Below are positions 1-9,452 of a stretch of 64,000 nucleotides of DNA, piece by piece (position 1 is the first letter of the stretch; each line of letters opens with the position of its first letter). This stretch comes from Rosistilla oblonga. Lineage in GTDB: Bacteria > Planctomycetota > Planctomycetia > Pirellulales > Pirellulaceae. The notes under the pieces are model-generated. The model worked only from the letters and a program-made list of their open reading frames with translations. It had not been told where the DNA came from and did not search any database. The stretch covers positions 2,976,001 to 3,040,000 of the forward strand of contig NZ_CP036292.1 of NCBI RefSeq assembly GCF_007751715.1, given 5' to 3'. Both the position numbers and the translations under genes were made by a program.

Positions 1-2
1 CC

Positions 3-869
3 GAAAACCGATGCCCTCAAATCGATCGCCTCTCGCTGGAACAGACCGATGGGCTGAAGCCGGGGGACAAAATTCGGGCGACGCTGGTTGCCAGCGATCC
101 CGAATCCGACCCGCTCATAACCAAATGGATCCTGCGACACGATTCGGGAACGGTCGGCGTCGGCGGCGATTGGCAAGCCGAAGAGATTGCGCTGAGCGAT
201 GCGGTCGTGGGGGACTCTCGACAAGCGGTCCTAACGGTTCCCGATGCAGGCGGTGGCTATCGATTGTTCGCTTATGTTCGCGACAACAAAGGTGGAGCCG
301 CTGTTGCCAACATCCCGCTGCGCGTCGATGCGCCGATGATCGCGATTGCGTCGCCCAAGCCCAAGCTTCCGTTGATCGTTTACGGTGACGCGATGGAAAC
401 CGAGCCCTACGCGGCATCGGGATTCATGGGGAACACGGCGGCTGTCAAAATGACTTTGGACAGCCGCGACAATCCGCACTCGGGGCCAACATGTCTGCAA
501 GTCGAGTACACGGCGGCCGACGATTGGGGAGGTGTTTTATGGCAATCGCCGCCGGGAGATTGGACCGGATCGCAGCCCGGCGGTTTCGATTTATCCGCCG
601 CGGGAGAATTGCAGTTTTGGGTTCGCGGAGCTGCAGGGGGCGAGGTGGTGAACTTTGTCCTGGGAGCGATCGATGGGGACCAGCCCTATCGCGACACCGC
701 CAAGGTGGAACGGAAAGATGTTCGGTTGACCGGCCAGTGGCAGCAGATCCGCATTCCGTTGGAGGGGCGCGATCTGGCTCGGATCAAAACTGGATTCGGT
801 TGGTCGCTGGCGGGGCAAGGGAAACCCGTGACGTTTTATCTCGACGATATCCGCTACGTCGCTCGATGA
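3..869 (+). CDS. C-terminal part of a secreted carbohydrate-active / glycoside hydrolase-like protein (5' truncated by window edge)
   Basis: The frame is open from the first bases of the window, so only the last 288 codons are present. The first ~110 residues resemble a PKD/cadherin-like beta-sandwich, including a stretch reading GLKPGDKIRATLVASDPESD and a downstream GGGYRLFAYVRD. The last ~160 residues look like a galactose-binding, CBM11-like jelly roll: a predicted beta-rich segment with LQFWVRGAAGG, QWQQIRIPLEG and a final VTFYLDDIRYV. In planctomycetes this arrangement is common at the C-terminus of secreted glycosidases, where it would bind polysaccharide. The catalytic domain is outside the window, so the enzymatic class is inference. 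An internal ATG at 207 exists, but coding potential clearly extends upstream of it. The gene is followed within 55 bases by a perfect inverted repeat. Confidence 0.7.
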   Translation, partial: ENRCPQIDRLSLEQTDGLKPGDKIRATLVASDPESDPLITKWILRHDSGTVGVGGDWQAEEIALSDAVVGDSRQAVLTVPDAGGGYRLFAYVRDNKGGAAVANIPLRVDAPMIAIASPKPKLPLIVYGDAMETEPYAASGFMGNTAAVKMTLDSRDNPHSGPTCLQVEYTAADDWGGVLWQSPPGDWTGSQPGGFDLSAAGELQFWVRGAAGGEVVNFVLGAIDGDQPYRDTAKVERKDVRLTGQWQQIRIPLEGRDLARIKTGFGWSLAGQGKPVTFYLDDIRYVAR

Positions 870-920
870 TCATGGCGGCAGTGGCTAGTGGTTTGTCAAA
901 CTTTGATTTTAGGACTGATG

Positions 921-986
921 GTAGTGGACGAGGTCACGAGTCCCAACAATCTCTGGCGCGAGAGGACTCGTGACCTCGTCCACTAC
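921..986. repeat. Perfect 23-bp inverted repeat (dispersed tagtggacgagg family)
   Basis: Bases 921-943 and 964-986 are exact reverse complements around a 20-base loop, with the core GTGGACGAGGTCACGAG. The same core occurs four times in direct orientation at 23374-23533, so this is a dispersed repeat family. It lies between the end of the glycosidase-like gene and the converging mgtE gene, where the hairpin could act as a bidirectional terminator, although no T-tract follows. Confidence 0.85.
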
Positions 987-1018
987 CTCAAATTCAAATG
1001 TGGATGAAGCACTAGTCG

Positions 1019-2380
1019 TTATTCCGCGACGCCACTTAGCACGATGCGGGCGACGTTGATGTAGATCATGATCCCTAAAATGTCGACGATCCCCGCGACA
1101 AACGGATTGCTCATCAAAGCGGGATCGAGCTCCAAGCGTTTGAACAGCAGCGGCAGCAGGCCGCCGGCGATCGCTCCGCTGCTGATCACCAACAGCACGG
1201 TGATCGGGATCGTGATCGCGGCGTACGCGCTGGGGGCGACAAACAACGCAAAGATATATCCGATCGTTCCCAGCGAACCTCCTAACAGCACGCCCATCAT
1301 GACTTCGCGGCGCGCGACGGTCCGCCAGTCTCCAACTTTCACGTCGCCACTGGTCAGCGCCGTGATCACCAGCGTCGCCGATTGGCTGCCCGTGTTCCCA
1401 CCGCTACTGATCACCAACGGAATGAACCAGGCCAACCAGATGAATTTTTCCAGCTCGACGTCATAGTGCCTCAGCAGAAGCATCGTCAACATCGCGGCGA
1501 AAAAGAGGACGGTCAGCCAGATGCCTCGCTTCCAGGTCAGCGTGAGGATGTTCTCTCGCAGGTAACCTTCATCCAGCGGAGCGACCGCCGCGATCCTTTG
1601 AACGTCTTCGGTCAATTCGTCGCGCAACACATCGATCACGTCATCGTGGGTGATGATCCCCATCAGCACGCGGCCCTCGTCGACCACGGGAATCGCCAAC
1701 AGGTTGTAGCGTTCGACCTTTTCGGCGACCGATTCTTGATCTTCGTCGATCTGCACCGTGACGATATCGGTGTCCATCAGTTCGCCCATCGTGGTGTTGG
1801 GCTTTCCCATCGCCGCGATCAACTGACGCCCCGAAACCACCCCACGCAATTGGTGATCTTCGTCGACGACGTACAGATAATAGATCGTCTCGTGATCCGC
1901 GGCCTGACGGCTCAGGTCGTCCAACGCCTCGCGAACGGTCAGCGAGGCGGAGAGCCGAACGAAATCGGTCGTCATCAGCGCGCCGGCGGTCTCTTCGGCG
2001 TGGCTCTTCAGCCGCATGATGTCGCGGCGTTCGGCCTCGGGCAACAGCGGCAGGATCTCGTTGGCCCGCTCGTCCTCCAGTTCGTGGATCAGGTCGACCC
2101 GATCGTCCGAAGGCATCTCGGCGACCAAGTCGGCAAGCCGCTGCGGATCCTCTTGTTCAAGGATCTCTAGCTGACGCTCTTCCTCCAGATAACTGAAAAT
2201 CTCCGCTCGCAGCGCCACGTCGGCGTGCTGCAAGACCTGCCACGCCTCGTTGGCTGTCAGCCCCTCCATGAACTCAGCCGTGCGGACCGGATGGAGTGCC
2301 GTGCAGAACTCTGCAAGATCCGAATCGTTCGATTCGGCAAGCATTTCACGCAGTTCGGGTAGAAATAGAGTATTGACCAT
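1019..2380 (-). CDS. mgtE: Magnesium transporter MgtE
   Basis: The 453-residue protein has the standard length and order of MgtE. It has a cytoplasmic N domain of helical repeats (~15-125), a tandem CBS pair (~130-255, with VVDEDHQLRGVVSGRQL and VVDEGRVLMGIITHDDVID) and a five-helix membrane domain (~280-450). The membrane domain contains the family signature SGGNTGSQS at ~326-334, which helps form the Mg2+ pore. In the family the N and CBS domains sense intracellular Mg2+ and close the pore when it is replete. The gene converges with the upstream glycosidase-like gene. Its start is about 110 bases downstream of the trans-sulfuration gene on the same strand, so it may have its own promoter. 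No key residue appears missing. Confidence 0.96.
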   Translation of the reverse strand: MVNTLFLPELREMLAESNDSDLAEFCTALHPVRTAEFMEGLTANEAWQVLQHADVALRAEIFSYLEEERQLEILEQEDPQRLADLVAEMPSDDRVDLIHELEDERANEILPLLPEAERRDIMRLKSHAEETAGALMTTDFVRLSASLTVREALDDLSRQAADHETIYYLYVVDEDHQLRGVVSGRQLIAAMGKPNTTMGELMDTDIVTVQIDEDQESVAEKVERYNLLAIPVVDEGRVLMGIITHDDVIDVLRDELTEDVQRIAAVAPLDEGYLRENILTLTWKRGIWLTVLFFAAMLTMLLLRHYDVELEKFIWLAWFIPLVISSGGNTGSQSATLVITALTSGDVKVGDWRTVARREVMMGVLLGGSLGTIGYIFALFVAPSAYAAITIPITVLLVISSGAIAGGLLPLLFKRLELDPALMSNPFVAGIVDILGIMIYINVARIVLSGVAE

Positions 2381-2493
2381 GGGGCTCTAAGTGGGCGCGT
2401 CGTGGTGTGGCGGACGGTATTACATCGGCGTCAAAAAAGTGGGAGATAGCTTTGGGGGGGGGGAGCTGCGGGCTCGTTTCAGCCAGCGGAAAT

Positions 2494-3639
2494 TCAAACC
2501 GATTCGATGGCTTGTTCGATATCTTGTCGTAGATCGTCAAAATCTTCTAGACCCACCGACAGGCGGACCAGCGCGTCGGAGATGCCAGCTTTGGCGCGGT
2601 CGGCGGGATCGTAACTGGCGTGCGACATCGATGCAGGTTGTTCGATCAGCGATTCGACCGCCCCCAAACTGACGGCCAAGTGAAACAGGTGCGTCTTGCC
2701 CACCATCGCGGCGGTCGCCTTAAAGTCTCCCGCCAGTTCAAAGCCGAGCATCGCACCGTAGATGCCGTCGAATTGGCGCGCGGCCAGTTCGTGGCCGGGA
2801 TGCGATGTGAGCCCGGGATAATAGACTCGCGAGACACGAGGGTGGGCGGCGAGCCAATCGGCCAATCGCGCCGCGGTTTTACTCTGCTCGCGAATCCGAA
2901 CGTCCAGCGTCTTGAGCCCGCGGCCGATCAGAAAGCTACTGAACGGATCGAGGACCGCGCCGGTTGCGTTTTGGACAAAATAGAGTCGGTCGTAGAGTTC
3001 TTTGTCGGCGACCGAGAGGGTTCCGCCCAAGCAATCGCTGTGGCCACCGAGGTATTTGGTGGCCGAGTGCATGACGATGTCGATCCCAAATTCCAGCGGC
3101 CGCACCAAGACGGGCGTTCCGAAGGTGTTGTCGACACCGATCAGGGCGCCGCGGGAATGGGCCAGTTCCGCAAGCGCGGTGAGGTTGGGGATCGAGAACA
3201 GCGGGTTGCCGATCGTTTCCGCCCACAGCAGTTTTGTATTCGGTTGGATCGCCGCGGCGACAGCGTCCAGGTCGGTCATGTCGACAAGCGTCACCGAGAT
3301 CCCGTTGCGATCGCAGATCTTGTGCAGCAAGCGGTAGGTGCCGCCATAGATGTCTTTGCCGGCGACGACATGGTCGCCATTGCCCAACAGCATCGTCACG
3401 CAGTGCGTCGCCGCCATCCCGCTGCTGAAAGCCAATGAACCGACAGCACCCTCGAGCGAATTGAGCGTCGCTTGCAGGTTCGATCGCGTCGGATTGCCGC
3501 TGCGCGAATAATCGAACTCGCCCCACTCACCCGCCCCGGGTTGGCGAAACGTGCTGGCGAGATGGATCGGCGGCACGACGGCTCCGGTCTGCGGATCGAT
3601 CGAGTTGCCGTCGTGGATAGCGCGTGTGCGGAATTTCAT
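2494..3639 (-). CDS. Trans-sulfuration family PLP enzyme (cystathionine gamma-synthase/lyase-like)
   Basis: This 381-residue fold-type I PLP enzyme has the Cys/Met metabolism family signature. The Schiff-base lysine is K195 in HSATKYLGGHSD, the cofactor-binding aspartate lies in GVDNTFGTP, and YSRSGNPTR near residue 44 is the tetramer phosphate-binding motif. Family members make or cleave cystathionine, or release thiols from methionine or homocysteine. Residues I can see do not decide between synthase, beta-lyase and gamma-lyase; the closest overall feel is cystathionine gamma-synthase/gamma-lyase. It lies 60 bases downstream of an M16 peptidase gene on the same strand. The start ATG at 3639 gives the family's usual N-terminus (FRTRAIHDG). 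No strong Shine-Dalgarno sequence is visible. Confidence 0.9.
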   Translation of the reverse strand: MKFRTRAIHDGNSIDPQTGAVVPPIHLASTFRQPGAGEWGEFDYSRSGNPTRSNLQATLNSLEGAVGSLAFSSGMAATHCVTMLLGNGDHVVAGKDIYGGTYRLLHKICDRNGISVTLVDMTDLDAVAAAIQPNTKLLWAETIGNPLFSIPNLTALAELAHSRGALIGVDNTFGTPVLVRPLEFGIDIVMHSATKYLGGHSDCLGGTLSVADKELYDRLYFVQNATGAVLDPFSSFLIGRGLKTLDVRIREQSKTAARLADWLAAHPRVSRVYYPGLTSHPGHELAARQFDGIYGAMLGFELAGDFKATAAMVGKTHLFHLAVSLGAVESLIEQPASMSHASYDPADRAKAGISDALVRLSVGLEDFDDLRQDIEQAIESV

Positions 3640-3699
3640 AATCGTCGTGTCGGTGATGGGATGTGTGTTGTGTAAAGCTGTGATCCGCGAAGCTGTTGG

Positions 3700-4938
3700 C
3701 TACTCCGCCGGTGTCTTGGTGACGGTGCGAACCTCGGTCGTGAACCGCATCGGATATTCGGCAAGCACCCGATGCAGATCTGCTTCGCCAACGCCGCGAT
3801 ATCTCTTCAATTGATCGTCGAGCGTCTCATAAACGCCTCGCATTTGCCAGGCGTTGCCGATCGAAAACATCCGATTGCTCGGCCGCTCGCTCGACAGGAT
3901 CAGCCCGGCGCACATGCGGTTTTGGGTTTGCTGGATCTCTTCGCTGGTCGGTCCATTTTTAACGAAAACTTCAATCGCTCCATCGACGAGCGCCAGGTTC
4001 GATTCGACATCGTCCGGGGCACAACTGAGATAGGTGAACAGCAACCCCGTGTCTTGAAACTCTTGAGTCCACATCGTCGCGACGTCGGCGCGGCCGGTGT
4101 CGATCAGGTCCCAGAACAGTCGGCTGCCCCCTTCTTCTCCCATCATCGAGACGAGCATTCGCATCGCGAAGCGGTCGTCGCTGGAGATCGCAGGAGCGGC
4201 GCCAACGCGGATCACGTACGTCTGGCTGGAATCGGGTACCTCCAGTTCGACTTTCGCTTCGCCACCGACGGTTGGCGCGGCGATTCGCGGCGGGAGATCA
4301 GCCGAGGGCCAATCGCCGGCGAGCGCTTCGACCTGGCGGACGACGGCGTCGAAATCGACGCATCCCGCGACCGACAGCAGCATGTTTTGCGGATCGTAGC
4401 GCCGTTCGAAGTACTTCCGCATCGCGCTCGATGTCATCTCGCCGATCGATTCGGGAGTCCCCAGCACGCGGCCGCCCAGCGGATGACCGCCAAAATAGAG
4501 TTCCATCGAACGTTCAAACGCACCAAACGGCGGTTGGTCATCGTATTTAGCGATCTCTTCGAGGATCACCTGACGCTCGGTCTGGAAGTCGTCGTCGCGC
4601 AGCGCCGGACGCATGATGTCGCATAACAGATCGATTGCCCGGTCCTGGTACTTCGGCAATACGGTCGTGTAATAAACCGTTTGCTCTTCGCTGGTGTAAG
4701 CGTTCGCTTGGCCGCCCAGTTCATCCAGCTCACGATTCACGTCGGCAGCCGTTCGCCGCGCGGTCCCCTTGAAGACCATGTGCTCCAGGAAATGGCTCAG
4801 CCCCAATTCCTCGGGCTGTTCGTCGCGAGCACCGCTGCGAACGAAGAACCCAAATGCAGCGGTGTAGCCCGCCGGATTGATCTCCGCGATGATTTGCAGG
4901 CCGTTGGCAAGCGTGTGCTGTTTGAATTCCAAAGTCAT
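3700..4938 (-). CDS. M16 family zinc metallopeptidase (catalytic member of a pair)
   Basis: The 412-residue protein carries the inverted zinc motif HxxEH as H49-F-L-E52-H53 in GLSHFLEHMVFKGT. It is followed by the conserved AYTSEEQTVYY segment and by a downstream EEIAKYDD helix that supplies the third ligand region. The N-terminal HTLANGLQIIAE is typical of M16B peptidases related to mitochondrial processing peptidase beta and PqqL-type proteins. No signal peptide is evident, so it is probably cytoplasmic. It is 100 bases downstream of a second M16 gene whose zinc motif is lost, so the two products probably form a heterodimer in which this subunit performs catalysis. Confidence 0.95.
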   Translation of the reverse strand: MTLEFKQHTLANGLQIIAEINPAGYTAAFGFFVRSGARDEQPEELGLSHFLEHMVFKGTARRTAADVNRELDELGGQANAYTSEEQTVYYTTVLPKYQDRAIDLLCDIMRPALRDDDFQTERQVILEEIAKYDDQPPFGAFERSMELYFGGHPLGGRVLGTPESIGEMTSSAMRKYFERRYDPQNMLLSVAGCVDFDAVVRQVEALAGDWPSADLPPRIAAPTVGGEAKVELEVPDSSQTYVIRVGAAPAISSDDRFAMRMLVSMMGEEGGSRLFWDLIDTGRADVATMWTQEFQDTGLLFTYLSCAPDDVESNLALVDGAIEVFVKNGPTSEEIQQTQNRMCAGLILSSERPSNRMFSIGNAWQMRGVYETLDDQLKRYRGVGEADLHRVLAEYPMRFTTEVRTVTKTPAE

Positions 4939-5038
4939 CGTAAATGGGTCACATGCAAGTAGAGGTTGTGTTGTGGGGCAGGTCGGCGGCGGTAAGTGGT
5001 GCTGGCGACGTAGCGATTGAATCGGAGGGGCTCGCGGC

Positions 5039-6274
5039 TTAAGGAACCTTCAACGGTTCGGGGCCAACGGTCACGATCCGCAAGTCTTTTGGCGGATTGC
5101 GTTTCCAGTAATCGACGAGATCGGCGGTCGTCAGTGCGTCGATTTTCTTTTGCAATTCGTCGCGCGATTGCACGCGGCCCAACAGGTACCAATCCGAAAC
5201 GATCGCCGAGGCTCGCGACGCGCTCGATTCCTGTTCCATGATCAGGCTGCTTTGAATCCGCACCTTCAACCGCTCCAGTTCGCCCTCTTCGATTCCGTCG
5301 GCGATCCCCTGCAGTTCCTGCAGCGTGACGTCGAGCGTCTCTTGAGCGCGCTCGGCCGTCGTCCCTGCATAACAGAAGACGCCACCCCCTTCGCGGGTCG
5401 AATGACAACCGGCGGAGATCGTGTAGCACAGCCCACGCTCCTCGCGGACTCGCGTGAACAACCGACTGCTCATCCCATCGCTCAAAACGCCGACAGCCGC
5501 TCGCATCGGGTAGTATTCCGGATCGCCATAGCGAACCGCGGGGAACGCGATTCCGAGGTGCGTCTGTTGCGATGGATGTTCGATGTGTTCGTACCCCGCG
5601 CGGCCGACGATCGGTTGATCGGGGGCCGGATCGTGCGGTTGCCAATCGGCAAACAACTTTTCGACGTGGTCGCGGACGACGTCCCAATCGAAATTTCCTG
5701 CGACCGACAACATCGCCCCGCGAGGTTGGTAGTGCTGCTGATAAAAACGCCGCAGATCAGCGGCGTCGATCGCCATCAAACCGGCTTCGTCACCTAGCGA
5801 AGTCCGCCCCAGGACGTCGCCAAAATGCATCTGCTTCAGACGGTTCATCAGCGTTTGCGGCAGGTCGTCTTCGGCGGCGGCGAGTTCTTGCAAGCACATC
5901 AGCCGAGCGTCTTCGATCTGGTCGCCCGGCAGATGCGGGTGACGCACGATATCTGCGTACAGCGTCAGCGCTTCGGGAAGCGATTCGGCTGGCATCGATC
6001 CACCGAAACTGCCGTGCGCGGTGGAGATGCTGCTGGATCGGTCCAAACCCAGATTGTCTTGAACGGCGACCAGATCGCGGCTGCTGTAATTGCCCGCGCC
6101 GCGTTGGATCATCTCGTTGACGAAACCGGCAAGCCCCAAGCGGTCGTGCGGTTCATATCGGCAGCCAGCGGGCAGCATGAAGGCAAACGCCGCGGAGCGC
6201 AGCCAGGGCATTCTCTCGCCTAATAAGACAAGGCCGTTGTCGAGGGTGTGATGGAGCGTTGTTTCGTAAGGCAC
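5039..6274 (-). CDS. M16 family protein lacking the zinc-binding motif (probable non-catalytic partner)
   Basis: About 411 residues from a GTG start at 6274, chosen because the family's N-terminus (YETTLHHTLDNGLVLLGERM) begins there; the open frame upstream to 6448 reads as non-family sequence. The M16 domains are clear, including MLSVAGNFDWDVVRDHVEKLF and the glycine-rich GVLSDGMSSRLFTRVREERG in the second half. At the position where the neighbouring gene has HFLEH, this one reads GFVNE (residues 50-54), so all three zinc/catalytic residues are replaced. This is the pattern of the alpha subunit in alpha/beta M16 pairs. It is the first gene of the minus-strand run followed by the active M16 gene and the trans-sulfuration enzyme. 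Confidence 0.92.
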   Translation of the reverse strand: MPYETTLHHTLDNGLVLLGERMPWLRSAAFAFMLPAGCRYEPHDRLGLAGFVNEMIQRGAGNYSSRDLVAVQDNLGLDRSSSISTAHGSFGGSMPAESLPEALTLYADIVRHPHLPGDQIEDARLMCLQELAAAEDDLPQTLMNRLKQMHFGDVLGRTSLGDEAGLMAIDAADLRRFYQQHYQPRGAMLSVAGNFDWDVVRDHVEKLFADWQPHDPAPDQPIVGRAGYEHIEHPSQQTHLGIAFPAVRYGDPEYYPMRAAVGVLSDGMSSRLFTRVREERGLCYTISAGCHSTREGGGVFCYAGTTAERAQETLDVTLQELQGIADGIEEGELERLKVRIQSSLIMEQESSASRASAIVSDWYLLGRVQSRDELQKKIDALTTADLVDYWKRNPPKDLRIVTVGPEPLKVP

Positions 6275-6602
6275 GGATTGCCGCCAAATTGGGTGTGCAA
6301 ATGAAATACAGCTGCCGAGATTATGACCGAATTGGAGGTCGGGCAGGAGGGGGAGATGGGCGTTGCGAAAATGGCAACTTCCCCCACTTCGCAGCGAAAC
6401 GTGGCAGCAATTTGGGCTGCCGGATCGGTCGGTTGTGCGGTTTCGCATTGGTCCGCGGACCCGCCGTTTTCGTGATCGGCGGTTGGTTCTAAATCGCCCT
6501 GCTTGCGCAACGCGAAAAAACGGCGACTCAACGCGTCAATAGAGGGCTCAAAATTGGCGCAAGTGACTGCAGCGGGTCGCGACCCGAGATACAATCAGCG
6601 GG

Positions 6603-7538
6603 ATGAAAGACATCATTCTCACCGATCCGCTGCCAAAGTTCTTTTTGCCTCCCGCGCAGGTGCGATGTGAACTGCGCTATTTCGATTCGGCAACCGACGC
6701 CGACTTCGCCGCCGCTCGCGGTATCTTGGCGTACGGGCACGTCCGGATCGACGCCCCGATGATGGATCGTTGTCCCCAGTTGCGCGTGATCAGCAACCAT
6801 GGTGTTGGAGTCGATCATATCGATTTGCAGGCTGCCGCGGCGCGAGGTATTCCGGTCGGCAATACGCCCGGATGTGTCGACGCGGCGACCGCCGATCTGA
6901 CGATCGCCCTGATGTTGGCGACGGCGCGAAGGTTGGTCGTCAGCGATGCCTTTGCCCGCAGCGCGGAATTCACGCAATACAACCCAGCGATCTTGATCGG
7001 CCAAGAAGTGACCGGCAGCACGTTGGGAATCGTTGGAATGGGGCGGATCGGATGCGAAGTGGCGCGGCGAGCCAAAGCATTCCAAATGCGGCTGCTGTAT
7101 CACAACCGGTCCCGCCGTCCCGAAGCCGAAGCCGAGTTTGGCGCCGAGTACCGGTCGCTGGACGATCTGCTGCAAGAGTCCGATTTTGTTTCGCTGAACT
7201 GTCCGCTGACGGCGGAGACGACTGGTTTGATCGGCGCGGCGGAACTTGGAAAGATGAAGCCGACCGGGATCCTGTTGAATCTGGCTCGCGGTCAGGTCGT
7301 CGATACGCAGGCGTTATACGAAGCGCTCCGCGATGAAAAGATCCAAGCAGCGGGATTGGACGTCACCGATCCCGAACCGTTGCCCCGAGATCATCCGCTG
7401 TTGCAGTTGTCCAACGTGATCATCACGCCGCATCTGGGCAGCGCCACCGGCCGCACGCGTCACACGATGATGCAGCGAACGCTCGAAAACCTGTTCGCCG
7501 GCCTCGACGGTAAACCGCTGCCCAACGAAGTCAAATAG
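6603..7538 (+). CDS. D-2-hydroxyacid dehydrogenase (glyoxylate/hydroxypyruvate reductase-like)
   Basis: The 311-residue NAD(P)-dependent oxidoreductase has the nucleotide-binding GxGxxG as GMGRIG at 145-150. The catalytic triad regions are present: Arg in LNLARGQVVD, Glu in DVTDPEPLP and His in ITPHLGSATG. The substrate loop SNHGVGVDHID is typical of glyoxylate/hydroxypyruvate reductase or 2-ketogluconate reductase. An Arg or Lys after the nucleotide-binding beta strand (NRSRR) would favour NADP. It reduces 2-oxoacids to D-2-hydroxyacids in the cytoplasm. It is transcribed divergently from the M16 pair, with about 330 bases between the start codons. The exact substrate is not decidable from sequence. 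Confidence 0.92.
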   Translation: MKDIILTDPLPKFFLPPAQVRCELRYFDSATDADFAAARGILAYGHVRIDAPMMDRCPQLRVISNHGVGVDHIDLQAAAARGIPVGNTPGCVDAATADLTIALMLATARRLVVSDAFARSAEFTQYNPAILIGQEVTGSTLGIVGMGRIGCEVARRAKAFQMRLLYHNRSRRPEAEAEFGAEYRSLDDLLQESDFVSLNCPLTAETTGLIGAAELGKMKPTGILLNLARGQVVDTQALYEALRDEKIQAAGLDVTDPEPLPRDHPLLQLSNVIITPHLGSATGRTRHTMMQRTLENLFAGLDGKPLPNEVK

Positions 7539-8158
7539 CCGCTTCGGCTGCTTTGTCGATCTGGCTTTGGATACAAAGCGTCCTGGCGTTTTGATAGTTA
7601 AGGCGACGGGGAGTTATCGCGGCGATTGGCGGCGGCGCGACTTGGAATCGGTCCTCGAAGATCGCTAGCGACTGGTGCACTGCGGCAGCAAACGCATTTG
7701 CTGGCATTCTTTTCACGTCAAACAAGCTGATGCCAACGATGGCTGTCCGCGCGAGACGTGGCTCACGCAATCGTTCGTTAGCTGTCGCCGCATATGCTAG
7801 CGAATCGTATCGAGCGAAATCGCCAGTTGTCCATTTTACCTAAGAACAATGGGCCCGCGACGGCCGATATATCCAAAAGCATCGAGACGCGATCGCAGTG
7901 ACTTGCGATTCGCTAGCAACCGAGGTGGCGATTGCATCGGGCCGTGGCCCGACCGATGGCGAAGGAAGGGGATGTGGGCATTGCGCCCAACAAATGCGAA
8001 TGGCTGCCTTGCGGTATGCCAGGAACGCCCGCTCTACGCCGCGACACCACCTACGCTGCTGGTGATTGCCGATGCGGCGGCGAGCTGACGAAGCGGATCG
8101 TCCTCGTCGATATCCTTTGTGGGATCGTAACTGAGTTTGTATTGCTTCGAATTCATCA
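7539..8158. other. Intergenic stretch with no supported gene
   Basis: About 620 bases between the dehydrogenase and the DUF1207 gene. The short open frames here lack family resemblance and good ribosome sites. A small hairpin, AGCCGCTTCGGCT, lies directly after the dehydrogenase stop and could weakly terminate transcription, but the following T-tract is poor. I see no RNA gene. Confidence 0.5.
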
Positions 8159-9190
8159 ATGCAGGCAAGCTGTTTGTACCATTCAAACTTCTCAAACCGC
8201 CTAGTTGCAGTGGCTGGATCCCTTGCCTGGATCTTGGTGCTGCTGACTGCCCCGCAGTCCATTGTCACCGGCGACGATCGAATTGCCGCTGTGTCGTGGA
8301 GTGAAGTCGCTGCGCTGGCTGCCGACCCGGTTGTCACCGTCGACGAACCGGCTGTCATTTTTGATCCGGCAGCCCAGCCCATCCCGCCGCTGCCGCCAGC
8401 GATGATCACCGCGGCGGCGCCTCGAGACGCGTGGACTTGGCAGACGCTGCCCGAGGGTTTGCTGTGGCACTCATATATGGCGGGGCCTCACGAACCGCGG
8501 ATCTCGACGGTGCTCTTCAGCGAACATGATGGCGGTGCGTTTTGGGACGCGACGTTAGGTGGCCGCGTCGGCCTGCTGCGTTATGGCTCCAGCGACGCGA
8601 AGCACCCCGAGGGTTGGCAATGGGATCTGGAAGGGGCGGTGATCACGCGTTTGGATCTGTACAACTCCGAGGACGTTGAGTCGAACGATTTCCGCTTCGG
8701 CACCGAGCTGACAAAAGCTTTGGGAGCCTGGTCGCTGAAGTTTGGCTACTTCCACATCAGCTCACACGTGGGCGACGAATATATGGAGCGGAACCCGACG
8801 TTTGAACGGATTAATTACGTCACCGAATCGCTGGTTCTGGGAGCGAGCTACCAAGCCTACGAATCGCTGCGTCTGTACGGCGAAACCGCTTTTGCATTCA
8901 AGATGTCTGGCGGTGCGAGGCCTTGGCAATTTCAAACCGGTTTTGAGTTTGTGCCAGCTCCCAAGTCGCTGAAGTGGGGCGGTCCGTTTTCCGCGATGAA
9001 TCTCGACATCCGCGAAGCGGTTGGGTATTCGCCCAGTTTGACGGCCCAAATGGGCTGGCAAATTCCGGGCAGCCAATCGGGCCGGCGGCTCCGCTGGGGC
9101 GCTCAATACACCAACGGCCACAGCAGCCAATTCGAATTCTTCCAACGCAAAGAACAGACGATCGGCGGCGGCATCTGGTTCGATTACTGA
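8159..9190 (+). CDS. DUF1207 family exported protein
   Basis: A 343-residue protein with an N-terminal hydrophobic signal segment (VAVAGSLAWILVLLTAP, ~17-33). The domain begins near residue 95 with LPEGLLWHSYMAGPHEPR and continues with beta-rich, glycine-containing segments (DATLGGRVGLLRYG, FGYFHISSHVGDEY, RLYGETAF) ending in an aromatic IGGGIWFDY. This repeating amphipathic beta pattern with an aromatic C-terminus suggests an outer-membrane barrel-like protein, which fits the planctomycete DUF1207 family. Its function is not known. It stands alone between a gene-free stretch and a hairpin repeat. Confidence 0.85.
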   Translation: MQASCLYHSNFSNRLVAVAGSLAWILVLLTAPQSIVTGDDRIAAVSWSEVAALAADPVVTVDEPAVIFDPAAQPIPPLPPAMITAAAPRDAWTWQTLPEGLLWHSYMAGPHEPRISTVLFSEHDGGAFWDATLGGRVGLLRYGSSDAKHPEGWQWDLEGAVITRLDLYNSEDVESNDFRFGTELTKALGAWSLKFGYFHISSHVGDEYMERNPTFERINYVTESLVLGASYQAYESLRLYGETAFAFKMSGGARPWQFQTGFEFVPAPKSLKWGGPFSAMNLDIREAVGYSPSLTAQMGWQIPGSQSGRRLRWGAQYTNGHSSQFEFFQRKEQTIGGGIWFDY

Positions 9191-9231
9191 TGTCGACAGG
9201 GCTGATCTCTGTTTGATTTCGGGCATTTATT

Positions 9232-9290
9232 GGTAACCCGACGCGTAAGCGAGTCACCGCGTGAATTTCTCGCTTACGCGTCGGGTTACC
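9232..9290. repeat. Perfect 22-bp inverted repeat (ggtaacccgacgcgtaagcg family)
   Basis: Bases 9232-9253 and 9269-9290 are exact reverse complements around a 15-base loop, with the core ACCCGACGCGTAAGCGAG. When translated it gives VTRRVSE, a peptide string I recall as common in spurious short planctomycete gene predictions. This marks it as a dispersed intergenic hairpin rather than coding DNA. It lies 42 bases after the DUF1207 stop and may help end that transcript. Confidence 0.85.
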
Positions 9291-9452
9291 GTTTTCGGCG
9301 ACGCCTCGGTCTGAAAAAGCGATTCGCCCTTCTGATGCTGAGCAAGTCGCGGGAAGGGAACCGTGGGATCGGTTACAATGTCGGTGCCGGCCTGCTGATG
9401 CGATGGCCGCGTGCTGATTATTGTTCTCTCCCAACACCGTGATTGATCTTTC

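Noticed and set aside
7531-7770. 79-residue frame on the minus strand after the dehydrogenase gene
   Set aside because: No ribosome site or recognisable family, and it overlaps the end of the dehydrogenase gene.
9232-9442. 70-residue open frame starting MVTRRVSESPREF
   Set aside because: It is the translation of a dispersed inverted repeat; no family resemblance beyond that.
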